Source: Microcaldota archaeon | GTDB taxonomy: Archaea; Micrarchaeota; Micrarchaeia; Anstonellales; Bilamarchaeaceae | Assembly (NCBI GenBank): GCA_013425425.1 | Contig: JACCLJ010000030.1 | Location: 1 to 5,248 of the forward strand | Length of the DNA: 5,248 nucleotides | Direction of reading: 5' to 3' | Shown: in pieces, positions 1 through 5,225 of the stretch | Layout of the letters: every line of letters starts with the position of its first letter | How positions within the stretch are numbered: the stretch's first letter is position 1 | The notes under the pieces: generated by a model | What the model saw: only the letters and a program-made list of their open reading frames with translations | What the model was told of the DNA's origin: nothing | The model's database searches: none | Made by a program: the position numbers and the translations under genes

Positions 1-55
1 GAGCACATATCTTTTCAAAAGGAAGAAAGATGCAGAAGAAGCTGCTGGCAGTAAA

Positions 56-1765
56 TTAGAATCCAAAAGTCTTCCTTAGCTCCTTAAGTGGCAGCGCATT
101 GAGTATGTCTTTCTTTTCGCACCATCCCCTCCTCGCCTGGGCTACGCCGAACTCCATGAACCTCATCTGGGCTTTCTCGTGCGCATCGGTGCCCAATGTG
201 AATCTTGTTTTGCCGCGTGACTTGAATATGTGGAGATAATCCAGGTCAAGGCGTTCTGGGTAGGAGTTTATCTCAAGGACCGTGCCCGTGCGCTTCGCCG
301 CATCGAGCACCTCGTCAAAATCGAAATCCAGCGGCGCTCTTGAGCCGATAAGCCTTCCCGTCGGATGTGCGATTATGTCTATGTGCTCGTTCTCCATCGC
401 CGTGATGATGCGTTTCGTCATCTCCTTCTTCGGCATCTTGAATTTCGTATGTATCGCCGTTGTTGCGATATCCAGCGTTTTCAGCGTCGCGTTGCTGACA
501 TCTATCGAGCCGTCGTCCTTTATGTTCGTCTCGCATCCCTTGAGCAGCGTCATGCCATCCAGCTTCTTATTCAGCGCATCTATCCTTTTCCCCTGCTCCA
601 ATATTTTCTTCTCGTTCATGCACCGCGCAATCGGGACAAGCGTGCCGCCGTGGTCAGATATTATCATGTATTCATAGCCGAGGCTCTTTCCCATTCCGGC
701 CATCTCCTCGATGCTGCTCCTCCCCTCGCTCCAGTCCGTGTGGCAGTGCAGGTCGCCCCTTATATCCTTAAGTTCAACCAGGTCCGGAAGCTTTCCTTTC
801 AGCGATGTGCCTATCTCGCCCATGTTCTCGCGCAGCTCGGGCGGAATCCACTGCTTAAGGCCCAATGCGCGGTAAACCTCCTCCTCGCTTTTCGCAGCGA
901 CCTTCCTCTCTCCCCTGAACAACCCATACTCGGAAAGCTTCATGCGTTTCGAAATTGCGTGCGTGCGCAGCACTATGTTATGCTCCTTCGAGCCGGTGAA
1001 ATAGAGCATTGCCGCCCCGTAATCGGATTCATTGAAAACGCGGAGGTCCACCTGAAGGCCGCTGGAAAGCAGGACCGAAGATTTCGCCGGCCCCTTCACA
1101 AGAACTTTCAGCCCGTCCTCTATTTTCGTGAAAAAATCCATGACCTTGGCTGCATTCTTCGAAACGACAAGGATGTCAAGGTCTCCTATCGTCTCCTTCC
1201 TTCTCCTGTAAGAGCCGACGACATCGACCTTTTCCACTTCCTTCAGCGAATGCAGCTTTCGCTCGAGCTCCTGCGCCATCGGCATAATCTGGGATAGCAG
1301 CATCCTTTTCCCGCTTTCCGCCGCAAGCCCTATGCCCTCGGCAATCTTCTGCTCGTTCTTCTCGCCAAATCCCTCCAGCTCGCGTATCTTATGCTGCCCG
1401 ACCGCCTTCTTCAAATCCTCGAGGTTTCTCACGCCCAGCTTTTTGTAAAGCATTATCGCCCTTTTCGGGCCGAGGCCTTCAACTTTCCCGAGCTCCTCAA
1501 GATTGACCGGGAATTCCTTCTTGAGCTCCGTATAATACCTGAGCCTGCCGGTCTCGAGATATTCGGCTATCTTCTTCGATATGTTTTCGCCTACGCCCGG
1601 TATCTCTTCCAGCTCCCCCCGTTTCCAGATATCGACTATGTCCTCGGAAAGCTCCTCGATCGAGCGCGCGGCGTTCCTATACGCGCGCGGCTTGAACTGG
1701 ACGTCCTGCGCTTCCAGAATATCCGCGATTTCGTAAAGCATCTTCGCGACTTCGAGGTTTTTCAC
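56..1765 (-). CDS. polX: Family X DNA polymerase with C-terminal PHP domain (PolX)
   Basis: This is a 569-residue PolX, about the usual length for the bacterial/archaeal type, which combines gap-filling DNA synthesis with a metal-dependent nuclease in DNA repair. Helix-hairpin-helix segments lie near residues 52-64 (IPGVGE), 91-104 (VEGLGP) and 128-138 (LEGFGE). The nucleotidyltransferase core shows GSYRRR (184-189), GDLD (D195, D197) and the third acidic residue in QVDLR (D240), followed by YFTGSKEHN (255-263). The PHP domain begins at DLHCHTDWSEG (H340, H342) and continues with SDH (H372), GCE (E412), H439, AHPTGR (H467) and TDAH (D527, H529), so the expected metal ligands all appear present. 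These assignments are by motif; activity is inferred from the family. The start is GTG at 1765, with no clear ribosome binding site but an AT-rich box 20-28 bases upstream, which fits a leaderless message. An internal ATG nine codons on is a weaker alternative. Confidence 0.95.
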   Translation of the reverse strand: MKNLEVAKMLYEIADILEAQDVQFKPRAYRNAARSIEELSEDIVDIWKRGELEEIPGVGENISKKIAEYLETGRLRYYTELKKEFPVNLEELGKVEGLGPKRAIMLYKKLGVRNLEDLKKAVGQHKIRELEGFGEKNEQKIAEGIGLAAESGKRMLLSQIMPMAQELERKLHSLKEVEKVDVVGSYRRRKETIGDLDILVVSKNAAKVMDFFTKIEDGLKVLVKGPAKSSVLLSSGLQVDLRVFNESDYGAAMLYFTGSKEHNIVLRTHAISKRMKLSEYGLFRGERKVAAKSEEEVYRALGLKQWIPPELRENMGEIGTSLKGKLPDLVELKDIRGDLHCHTDWSEGRSSIEEMAGMGKSLGYEYMIISDHGGTLVPIARCMNEKKILEQGKRIDALNKKLDGMTLLKGCETNIKDDGSIDVSNATLKTLDIATTAIHTKFKMPKKEMTKRIITAMENEHIDIIAHPTGRLIGSRAPLDFDFDEVLDAAKRTGTVLEINSYPERLDLDYLHIFKSRGKTRFTLGTDAHEKAQMRFMEFGVAQARRGWCEKKDILNALPLKELRKTFGF

Positions 1766-1784
1766 AGAATGGCTACGAAGATTA

Positions 1785-1793
1785 GTTTTTTAA
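1785..1793 (-). promoter_or_regulatory. TATA-like box for polX
   Basis: Read on the minus strand this is TTAAAAAAC, centred about 25 bases before the GTG start of polX. That is the spacing expected of an archaeal TATA box driving a transcript that begins at or near the start codon. No transcript data support it here; it rests on position and composition. Confidence 0.5.
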
Positions 1794-1833
1794 TCTGCAA
1801 ACTCAGTTTACCCGAACAACCATTCAGAATAAC

Positions 1834-1843
1834 CTTAAAAACC
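1834..1843 (+). promoter_or_regulatory. TATA-like box for the radical SAM gene
   Basis: CTTAAAAACC is centred about 27 bases before the ATG at 1865. This supports a leaderless message starting at that ATG rather than at the earlier in-frame ATG at 1769. The 99-base spacer from polX thus holds two divergent boxes, this one and the box at 1785-1793. Confidence 0.5.
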
Positions 1844-1864
1844 ATAGCCGCCTTATACAGCTGC

Positions 1865-2752
1865 ATGCAATTCAGGAGCGGGAACAGAAAATTCGATGCG
1901 CTGGAGGGCCTGAGGGGCGGCAGGCGTTCGGCGTTCGCATTGCTTTCCGGCAGGCAGTGCAATTTCAGATGCATCCATTGCCTTACCGATTCTGGGCCGG
2001 GAAGAAAGGAGTTCACAACGCCCGAAACTGCAGAAAAAATCCTGAATAATATAAAGCCGGCGATGAAAAATGAAAATGTATTCTTCATTGCGATAATCGG
2101 CGGAGAACCGATGCTTAACCTGGAATTCGTCAGGGCGGTTGTAAAAAAACTTATTGAAACCTCTTCCGAGCTGAAAATCCAGGTTCCGATAATATGCATG
2201 GAAACGAACGGGACTGCGTGGGACCCTGCAATCGTCAGCGTCTTCAAACCGGTCATGGAACGGGTGAGGATCTACCATTCGCCGGATGAATTCCATCCGA
2301 AGGCGAGCATGATGCAGATATTCGAAAGGAACGGTTTTGATATAGAAGGCCGGCGTCCGGACAAAAAAATCGCTGCACTCGGGAGGGGTTATGCCCTAGA
2401 TGGGGATTACAACTGGAAAACCAATTGTGATGCCGCGGGGATAGCCTACGAAAAAACTGGCGACAGCATAGTGATGCTGAAAAGGCGCAACACCACCAGC
2501 AGGTTCATGGTCATGGAAAACGGAGACATGGCCCTGTGCGGCTATGGCGGGCTGATATTCGGGAATCTTGCAAAAGAAAGCGTTTTCGATATCGCAGACA
2601 AATTGCAAAAAGACGAACGGGCTAAGGCATTGATGGAAAAAGGCCCTCTTGGGCTTGCAGAACTCATGGGAAAGGCGAAAGAAGCGGTTGAAATCCTTCG
2701 CAAAAAAGGTTCATGCGGAATCTGCCATGCTCTGAAAGAGAAGTTAATTTAA
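1865..2752 (+). CDS. Radical SAM protein of unassigned function, with C-terminal cysteines suggesting an auxiliary cluster
   Basis: This is a 295-residue protein. The CxxxCxxC motif that holds the 4Fe-4S cluster cleaving S-adenosylmethionine is CNFRCIHC (C32, C36, C39). It is followed by GGEP (79-82), the usual SAM-contacting motif, and METNGT (112-117), typical of the radical SAM barrel. Residues 138-144 read HSPDEFH and 172-174 LGR, which in several radical SAM families lie in the later barrel strands. C188, C225 (in MALCGYGG, just before a GN) and the pair C284/C287 (CGIC) resemble a shortened SPASM or twitch-type extension and could bind a second cluster; that is inference. Substrate and pathway are unknown, and no peptide substrate gene is evident nearby. 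The open frame runs upstream to 1391 across antisense polX, so the start must be chosen. I prefer ATG 1865 because a TATA-like box sits 27 bases before it; ATG 1769 would add 32 residues and nearly abut polX. The stop overlaps the stop of the next, convergent gene. Confidence 0.85.
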   Translation: MQFRSGNRKFDALEGLRGGRRSAFALLSGRQCNFRCIHCLTDSGPGRKEFTTPETAEKILNNIKPAMKNENVFFIAIIGGEPMLNLEFVRAVVKKLIETSSELKIQVPIICMETNGTAWDPAIVSVFKPVMERVRIYHSPDEFHPKASMMQIFERNGFDIEGRRPDKKIAALGRGYALDGDYNWKTNCDAAGIAYEKTGDSIVMLKRRNTTSRFMVMENGDMALCGYGGLIFGNLAKESVFDIADKLQKDERAKALMEKGPLGLAELMGKAKEAVEILRKKGSCGICHALKEKLI

Positions 2753-3361
2753 GGGAAGGCCAGCCCAGGGATCAATTCCCCTGGCTGGAGGCTCTGCCGG
2801 ATTAACGCCGTGCTTTTTATTGATGAGATCGTAGATCCTGCGATTGGTTTTATTTATGTAATTGAACGCGGCACTGAACAATGCGATCCCGCCAGCAATC
2901 CCGCCCGCAACAGTATAGACGTTTATGCCTGCCGCGTGAGTTAAAACCGGCAGCGCAATAAGTGCGTAAGATGCAATTAAGACTGCAAATCCCAAAAGTT
3001 TCCGGTCGGCTTCTTTTATCAGCTTTGTCTTATGTTTATCGATATTCCTTTTTTCCAGCTCCCCCATGCATTCGCTACCCTCCAATTTCCTACAGACATC
3101 CAACGTCGTCTCTACGAGTTCGGCGGCTTCTTTTGATAATTTCCTGTTAAGCTTGATCAGAGGCATCTGCCCAAGCATGTTGTTGCCTTTGATTCTGTCA
3201 AGTTTTCCCTCGAATTCGATGAAGACAAACCGCTTGTCAATGCCATACAATATTACCCGCGGTTCAAGAAGGTCTATGCCTCTTGCCTTCAGCTCGTCCC
3301 TCATCGTTGCCTTCTTCGGATCTCTAAAAATAGCATTCCTGAAAAATCCGTTGGCTACCAT
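2744..3361 (-). CDS. Unrecognised protein with predicted two-helix membrane hairpin
   Basis: I do not recognise this 205-residue protein. Residues 1-121 are soluble-looking and rich in Lys, Arg and Glu, with a helical stretch around 72-120 and two cysteines (C90, C98). Two hydrophobic segments follow, about 122-142 and 148-169, separated by a short turn near THAAGIN. They form a likely membrane hairpin with both termini on the same side. The C-terminal tail (170-205) begins with basic residues (NKTNRR), which by the positive-inside rule would put both ends in the cytoplasm. There is no signal peptide. The ATG at 3361 is supported by a TTTAAATCAT box about 26 bases upstream, so the gene probably has its own promoter although the metallophosphoesterase ends only 48 bases before it on the same strand. 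Codon-level coherence and the promoter support a real gene; its function is unknown. Confidence 0.75.
   Translation of the reverse strand: MVANGFFRNAIFRDPKKATMRDELKARGIDLLEPRVILYGIDKRFVFIEFEGKLDRIKGNNMLGQMPLIKLNRKLSKEAAELVETTLDVCRKLEGSECMGELEKRNIDKHKTKLIKEADRKLLGFAVLIASYALIALPVLTHAAGINVYTVAGGIAGGIALFSAAFNYINKTNRRIYDLINKKHGVNPAEPPARGIDPWAGLPLN
2760..2788. other. Hairpin just past the radical SAM stop codon
   Basis: The arms CCAGCC/GGCTGG pair over 6 bp and continue, after a single-base bulge, with AGGG/CCCT. The hairpin lies 8 bases after the radical SAM stop and inside the 3' coding end of the opposing gene. It lacks a following T-run on the plus strand, so it is not a standard intrinsic terminator. 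It could protect or end the plus-strand message, or simply reflect coding sequence. Confidence 0.35.
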
Positions 3362-3363
3362 AA

Positions 3364-3375
3364 GCTGATATCAGC
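3364..3375. promoter_or_regulatory. Perfect 12-bp palindrome between TATA box and ATG of the membrane protein gene
   Basis: GCTGATATCAGC is its own reverse complement. It lies 3-14 bases before the ATG at 3361, downstream of the TATA-like box and next to the expected transcription start. A bound repressor there would block initiation, so it is a candidate operator. A chance palindrome of this length is possible. Confidence 0.35.
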
Positions 3376-3380
3376 GGCTA

Positions 3381-3390
3381 ATGATTTAAA
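3381..3390 (-). promoter_or_regulatory. TATA-like box for the two-helix membrane protein gene
   Basis: On the minus strand this reads TTTAAATCAT, centred about 26 bases before the ATG at 3361. This is the typical archaeal distance for a leaderless transcript. It occupies most of the short gap after the metallophosphoesterase stop. Confidence 0.55.
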
Positions 3391-3409
3391 ATGCCGTATG
3401 CAAACCCGA

Positions 3410-4249
3410 TCAGGAGATGGTTATCACGGTTATCTCAGGCGGCGCCAGGAATCTCGGCCCCACTCCTATGCCGCATGTTGCGTAGAGATGCATTCCATCT
3501 CCCAAATCGTAATATCCGTTGTCATATTCTTCATCCATAAAGCCGAGCATTTTCGGAACAGAGCCTACAAGCGGCAGCCTCACCTGTCCGCAATGCGTAT
3601 GGCCGACCAGAATGAGGTTCCATCCTCCGCTTTCCGCAGGCGCTATCGCGTCCTGATTATGCACCAGCAGGATTTTCACCGGATACTCTTCCGTCCCGTT
3701 CGCCGCGCGGCCGTAATCATTTTTTTGCGCCCAGAAATCATCCATGCCCGCAAGCACAACTCCCTCCGCAATCTCCGCATTCTCGTTCCTTAGAACCGTG
3801 AAACCCATACCTTCAAGTTTTGCGGAAACATTCTCCGCAAGCGCATTCCCCGCTTCCGTCGCTGCATAACCGTTGCCGTACACCTGCCGGTAATCGTGGT
3901 TGCCCAGGACGGCATAAACGCCCGTCTCCGCTCTCAGCCCGCCAAGAACCGAAAGCCTGCTTATCTCGCTTTCATCCCAGTCCACATAATCCCCGCCCAG
4001 AAGAATTACATCCGGGTTTTCCGCGTTAACGCGTTCGACAACCGATCTCAAAAAATCGTCCGAAACCAGCGCGGCATGCACGTCCGAAATGAAAACAATC
4101 TTGAGCGGTTCCTCAGTCCCGTCCAGTTCGATTGTCGTCTTCGTTATGCTTATCATATTAGGTTCTATTGCAAAGGCATAGACGAGAATAAGAGCTGCGG
4201 CAACAACCATGCAGATGATAAGCAGTCCTAATCGTTTGAATTGGTCCAT
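3410..4249 (-). CDS. Membrane-anchored metallophosphoesterase, YaeI/YkuE type
   Basis: This 279-residue protein belongs to the calcineurin-like phosphoesterases. One N-terminal hydrophobic segment (about 7-27) is followed by EPN, so the enzyme domain probably sits outside the cytoplasm on a membrane anchor. Two-metal site motifs occur in order: SDVH (D56, H58), GGDYVD (D87), GNHD (N117, H118), VHNQD (H197) and GHTHCGQ (H217, H219). The end, GIGVGPRFLAPPEITVI, is typical of the YaeI/YkuE group, whose members act on phosphodiester or pyrophosphate bonds in lipid-linked substrates; the substrate here is unknown. An in-frame ATG at 4294 would add 15 residues but overlaps the toxin gene. I chose 4249 because GGAG (4256-4259) lies 6 bases upstream, the anchor then starts at once, and the gene begins 22 bases after the toxin stop. 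It may be transcribed with the toxin-antitoxin module or from the TATA-like box at 4270-4277. Confidence 0.9.
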   Translation of the reverse strand: MDQFKRLGLLIICMVVAAALILVYAFAIEPNMISITKTTIELDGTEEPLKIVFISDVHAALVSDDFLRSVVERVNAENPDVILLGGDYVDWDESEISRLSVLGGLRAETGVYAVLGNHDYRQVYGNGYAATEAGNALAENVSAKLEGMGFTVLRNENAEIAEGVVLAGMDDFWAQKNDYGRAANGTEEYPVKILLVHNQDAIAPAESGGWNLILVGHTHCGQVRLPLVGSVPKMLGFMDEEYDNGYYDLGDGMHLYATCGIGVGPRFLAPPEITVITIS

Positions 4250-4255
4250 AAAAAA

Positions 4256-4259
4256 CTCC
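4256..4259 (-). promoter_or_regulatory. Ribosome binding site that fixes the metallophosphoesterase start
   Basis: GGAG on the minus strand stands 6 bases before the ATG at 4249 and matches the usual archaeal 16S tail. The alternative ATG at 4294 has no such site, so this decides the start. Confidence 0.6.
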
Positions 4260-4269
4260 GGTTTGTTGT

Positions 4270-4277
4270 TTTTAATA
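4270..4277 (-). promoter_or_regulatory. TATA-like box before the metallophosphoesterase, overlapping the toxin stop codon
   Basis: TATTAAAA on the minus strand is centred about 24 bases before ATG 4249. It would give a leaderless transcript that lacks the GGAG site at 4256-4259. Either this box is unused and the gene is read from upstream, or both transcript forms occur. The A/T-rich toxin stop region could also produce it by chance. Confidence 0.35.
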
Positions 4278-4612
4278 TCTAAACTTTTTTTCATAATCTT
4301 TGTGGTCGAACCATTCCAATACGACAGTCAGGATAGTTACCTGGTTTGCCCTTATCGTATAAATCAGTCTCCAACCACTAGGAAGGTCATACTTCCATAG
4401 GTTGTCGATTTCATATTTTACAATATACTCCCGCGGCCAAAGCTTTTTTGGTACTTTTATGCCGCAGAAGGATCCTTCTTCAAGTCGTCAAATGCCCTGT
4501 TCAGATATTCGTATAGGTGAGGCTCTGCTCCCCTGCCCTCTTTCAGTTCTTCAAAAGCTCTTTTCAGTTTCTCCTCTGCAAAACCTAGGAGTATCTCCTT
4601 ATCAGTTTTCAT
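4272..4612 (-). pseudogene. RelE-like toxin, frame broken by an apparent single-base deletion
   Basis: Starting at ATG 4612, frame one gives 51 residues and stops at 4457-4459. From 4466 another frame continues for 64 residues to the stop at 4272-4274. Joined at DP-F-CGIKVPKK they make a 113-residue protein like archaeal RelE/ParE-fold toxins. Family features in the second part are NLWKYDLPSGWRLIYTI and the C-terminal EWFDHKDYEKKFRY, where the Arg, His and Tyr positions resemble RelE-type catalytic or ribosome-contacting residues. Re-reading or restoring one T at 4467-4470 gives the DPFCGI that I expect in this family, so a missing base is the simplest cause. RelE toxins cut mRNA on the ribosome; here that is family inference. 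The start overlaps the upstream gene as ATGA, and GGTGATC (4615-4621) lies just before it. I cannot separate true inactivation from a sequencing or assembly error. No slippery heptamer is visible for programmed frameshifting. Confidence 0.8.
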
Positions 4613-4887
4613 CTGATCACCAGATTTCTTTTCAGAACCTCTTCGACACCCTTAGGATTCCATATCCAAACTATTTTTCCATCCCCTTTATCTATGTATA
4701 TCTTGTTTGACCTTTCCAGGTAATCCAGTATCAGCAGGAAAGTCTGGTACATAATCTTCTTAGGAAGACTTCGGAGTAACTGTGCCTTGCTAGGATACTC
4801 CTTTGCTTTTTTTATCGCTTCTTCAACCATTATCACAGTGTCCAGCCTCGGATAATGCAATACCTCCTGAATCGCTTTTGTCATCAT
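4609..4887 (-). CDS. Winged-helix DNA-binding protein, probable antitoxin and autoregulator of the RelE-like toxin
   Basis: This 92-residue protein resembles small archaeal winged-helix proteins found beside RelE-like toxins. HYPRLDTVIMVEEAI (11-25) leads into the first helix. SKAQLLRSLP (33-42) and KKIMYQTFLLILDYLE (43-58) form the helix-turn-helix, and KIYIDKGDGKIVWIWNP (62-78) is the beta wing. It likely binds its own promoter and neutralises the toxin; both roles are inferred from family and context. Two ATGs are adjacent at 4887 and 4884. AGGTGA (4891-4896) precedes them, giving 3 bases to the first and 6 to the second; both are usable, and the neighbouring toxin start has similarly close spacing. 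The stop TGA overlaps the toxin ATG, which indicates translational coupling. An inverted repeat lies directly upstream at 4893-4919. Confidence 0.75.
   Translation of the reverse strand: MMTKAIQEVLHYPRLDTVIMVEEAIKKAKEYPSKAQLLRSLPKKIMYQTFLLILDYLERSNKIYIDKGDGKIVWIWNPKGVEEVLKRNLVIR
4615..4621 (-). promoter_or_regulatory. Ribosome binding site of the toxin gene, inside the antitoxin coding end
   Basis: GGTGATC on the minus strand matches the archaeal Shine-Dalgarno consensus over 7 bases and ends 2 bases before the toxin ATG at 4612. Together with the ATGA overlap it argues that the broken toxin was, or is, translated right after the winged-helix gene. Confidence 0.6.
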
Positions 4888-4890
4888 CTA

Positions 4891-4896
4891 TCACCT
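4891..4896 (-). promoter_or_regulatory. Ribosome binding site of the winged-helix gene
   Basis: AGGTGA on the minus strand lies 3 bases before ATG 4887 and 6 before ATG 4884. Its outer bases form one end of the inverted repeat at 4893-4919, so operator and ribosome binding site overlap. Confidence 0.6.
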
Positions 4897-4919
4897 ATAT
4901 ATTTATATAATATATAGGT
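4893..4919. promoter_or_regulatory. Inverted repeat, candidate autoregulatory operator of the toxin-antitoxin module
   Basis: Two perfect 11-bp arms, ACCTATATATT (4893-4903) and AATATATAGGT (4909-4919), surround a 5-base spacer. The repeat fills the space between the TATA-like box at 4919-4927 and the ATG at 4887, over the expected transcription start. A dimeric winged-helix protein bound here would block its own transcription, as is common for toxin-antitoxin operons. The ACCT/AGGT ends make it more than plain alternating A/T sequence. The binding partner is inferred. Confidence 0.55.
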
Positions 4920-4927
4920 TTATATAA
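4919..4927 (-). promoter_or_regulatory. TATA-like box of the toxin-antitoxin module
   Basis: TTATATAAA on the minus strand would place transcription start about 26 bases on, near 4897. That leaves a short leader that keeps the AGGTGA site. The same A/T-rich tract on the plus strand (4902-4911) is spaced about 28 bases from the ATG at 4935, so it could also fire in the other direction. Confidence 0.5.
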
Positions 4928-4934
4928 CTATTGT

Positions 4935-5129
4935 ATGAAAAGCAGAAAACCTGAAAACGCTGGGGCCCATTCGTTATCAAAAACCCAATTGAAGAAAAAC
5001 AGCAGGAATATCACTAATCCGGAGGTTGGATTTTATGACGTTGAATCAGGATACTGTAAACCCAAAACAGGAAACCAAGAAAATAAAAATGGGCCCGCGG
5101 AGCCGGCCAGTCACGTGTTCTGCGTTTAG
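4935..5129 (+). CDS. Doubtful small ORF, 64 residues, divergent from the toxin-antitoxin module
   Basis: The ORF starts at an ATG about 28 bases after the plus-strand TATA-like tract at 4902-4911, so a leaderless transcript is possible; there is no ribosome binding site. The product is polar, rich in Lys, Asn, Ser and Pro, has two cysteines (near residues 41 and 63) and shows no domain or membrane segment that I recognise. Its sequence follows the short A-rich repeat pattern of the region (AAAAC-type units), which can keep a frame open by chance. I rate it as more likely non-coding. Confidence 0.25.
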   Translation: MKSRKPENAGAHSLSKTQLKKNSRNITNPEVGFYDVESGYCKPKTGNQENKNGPAEPASHVFCV

Positions 5130-5188
5130 AGTCTTGGGTTTTACGTCTTGAGTTTTGAGGTTTTCTGTTCCGAGTTCAGCGTTTTCAG
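4951..5188. repeat. Nested inverted repeats bracketing the intergenic segment
   Basis: CTGAAAACGCTG at 4951-4962 recurs inverted at 5177-5188 (12 of 12 bases). Directly inside it, GGGCCCATT at 4963-4971 recurs inverted at 5088-5096 (9 of 9). The flanks of the outer pair are also loosely similar. They may be ends of a small non-autonomous element or a by-product of the degenerate repeats; I see no target-site duplication. Confidence 0.45.
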
Positions 5189-5225
5189 AACGCTGTTTTC
5201 CACACATACCTTCGCTACTTCTCAT
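5046..5225 (-). CDS. Possible small protein, 59 residues, with hydrophobic C-terminus
   Basis: ATG at 5225 is preceded by GAGGTGA (5233-5239), with GGTG 8 bases from the ATG, a strong archaeal-type ribosome binding site. An in-frame stop lies just upstream, so this start is well bounded. The product begins polar (MRSSEGMCGKQRSENAELG), passes through the degenerate repeat, and ends with a hydrophobic stretch (GPIFIFLVSCFGFTVS, 44-59) that could form a short membrane segment. I recognise no family. It overlaps the doubtful plus-strand ORF. The ribosome binding site favours it, while the repeat-derived composition argues against it. Confidence 0.3.
   Translation of the reverse strand: MRSSEGMCGKQRSENAELGTENLKTQDVKPKTLNAEHVTGRLRGPIFIFLVSCFGFTVS
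5116..5200. repeat. Degenerate 6-8 base repeats of GTTTTGA / GTCTTGA type
   Basis: The plus strand runs through variants such as GTCTTGG, GTTTTAC, GTCTTGA, GTTTTGA and GGTTTTC at roughly 7-base spacing. The complementary pattern (AAAACC, AAAACGC, AAACCC) appears on the plus strand at 4938-4962 and 5057-5085. This gives the whole segment a strand-biased, low-complexity look unlike the neighbouring genes. Confidence 0.55.
5177..5199 (+). terminator. Hairpin followed by T-run
   Basis: CAGCGTT (5177-5183) pairs with AACGCTG (5189-5195) around a 5-base loop and is followed by TTTT. It could end a plus-strand transcript arising near 4935. The short T-run and its location in the repeat tract make this tentative. 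Confidence 0.3.

Noticed and set aside
1..79. Possible 3' end of a plus-strand gene entering from the left (open frame from base 2 to a stop at 77-79, or from base 3 to a stop at 57-59)
   Set aside because: All three plus frames are short here and give charged tails with no recognisable motif, so I cannot choose between them or show that any is coding.
365..1297. Long plus-strand ORF (310 codons) opposite polX
   Set aside because: It is a frame shadow of polX with an Arg/His/Leu-rich product and no recognisable domain; the minus-strand protein has complete PolX and PHP motifs.
1391..1864. N-terminal extension of the radical SAM open frame
   Set aside because: Most of it is antisense to polX and lacks radical SAM character. 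The TATA-like box at 1834-1843 supports the start at 1865.
4250..4294. Fifteen-residue N-terminal extension of the metallophosphoesterase from ATG 4294
   Set aside because: It overlaps the conserved end of the toxin gene in another frame and lacks a ribosome binding site, unlike the ATG at 4249.
4457..4480. Programmed -1 frameshift as the explanation for the split toxin
   Set aside because: The shift would give the right junction, but there is no X XXY YYZ slippery heptamer. A missing base is simpler.
4402..4710. Plus-strand ORF of 102 codons across the toxin and antitoxin genes
   Set aside because: It is antisense to two genes with family-level signatures and has no recognisable domain.
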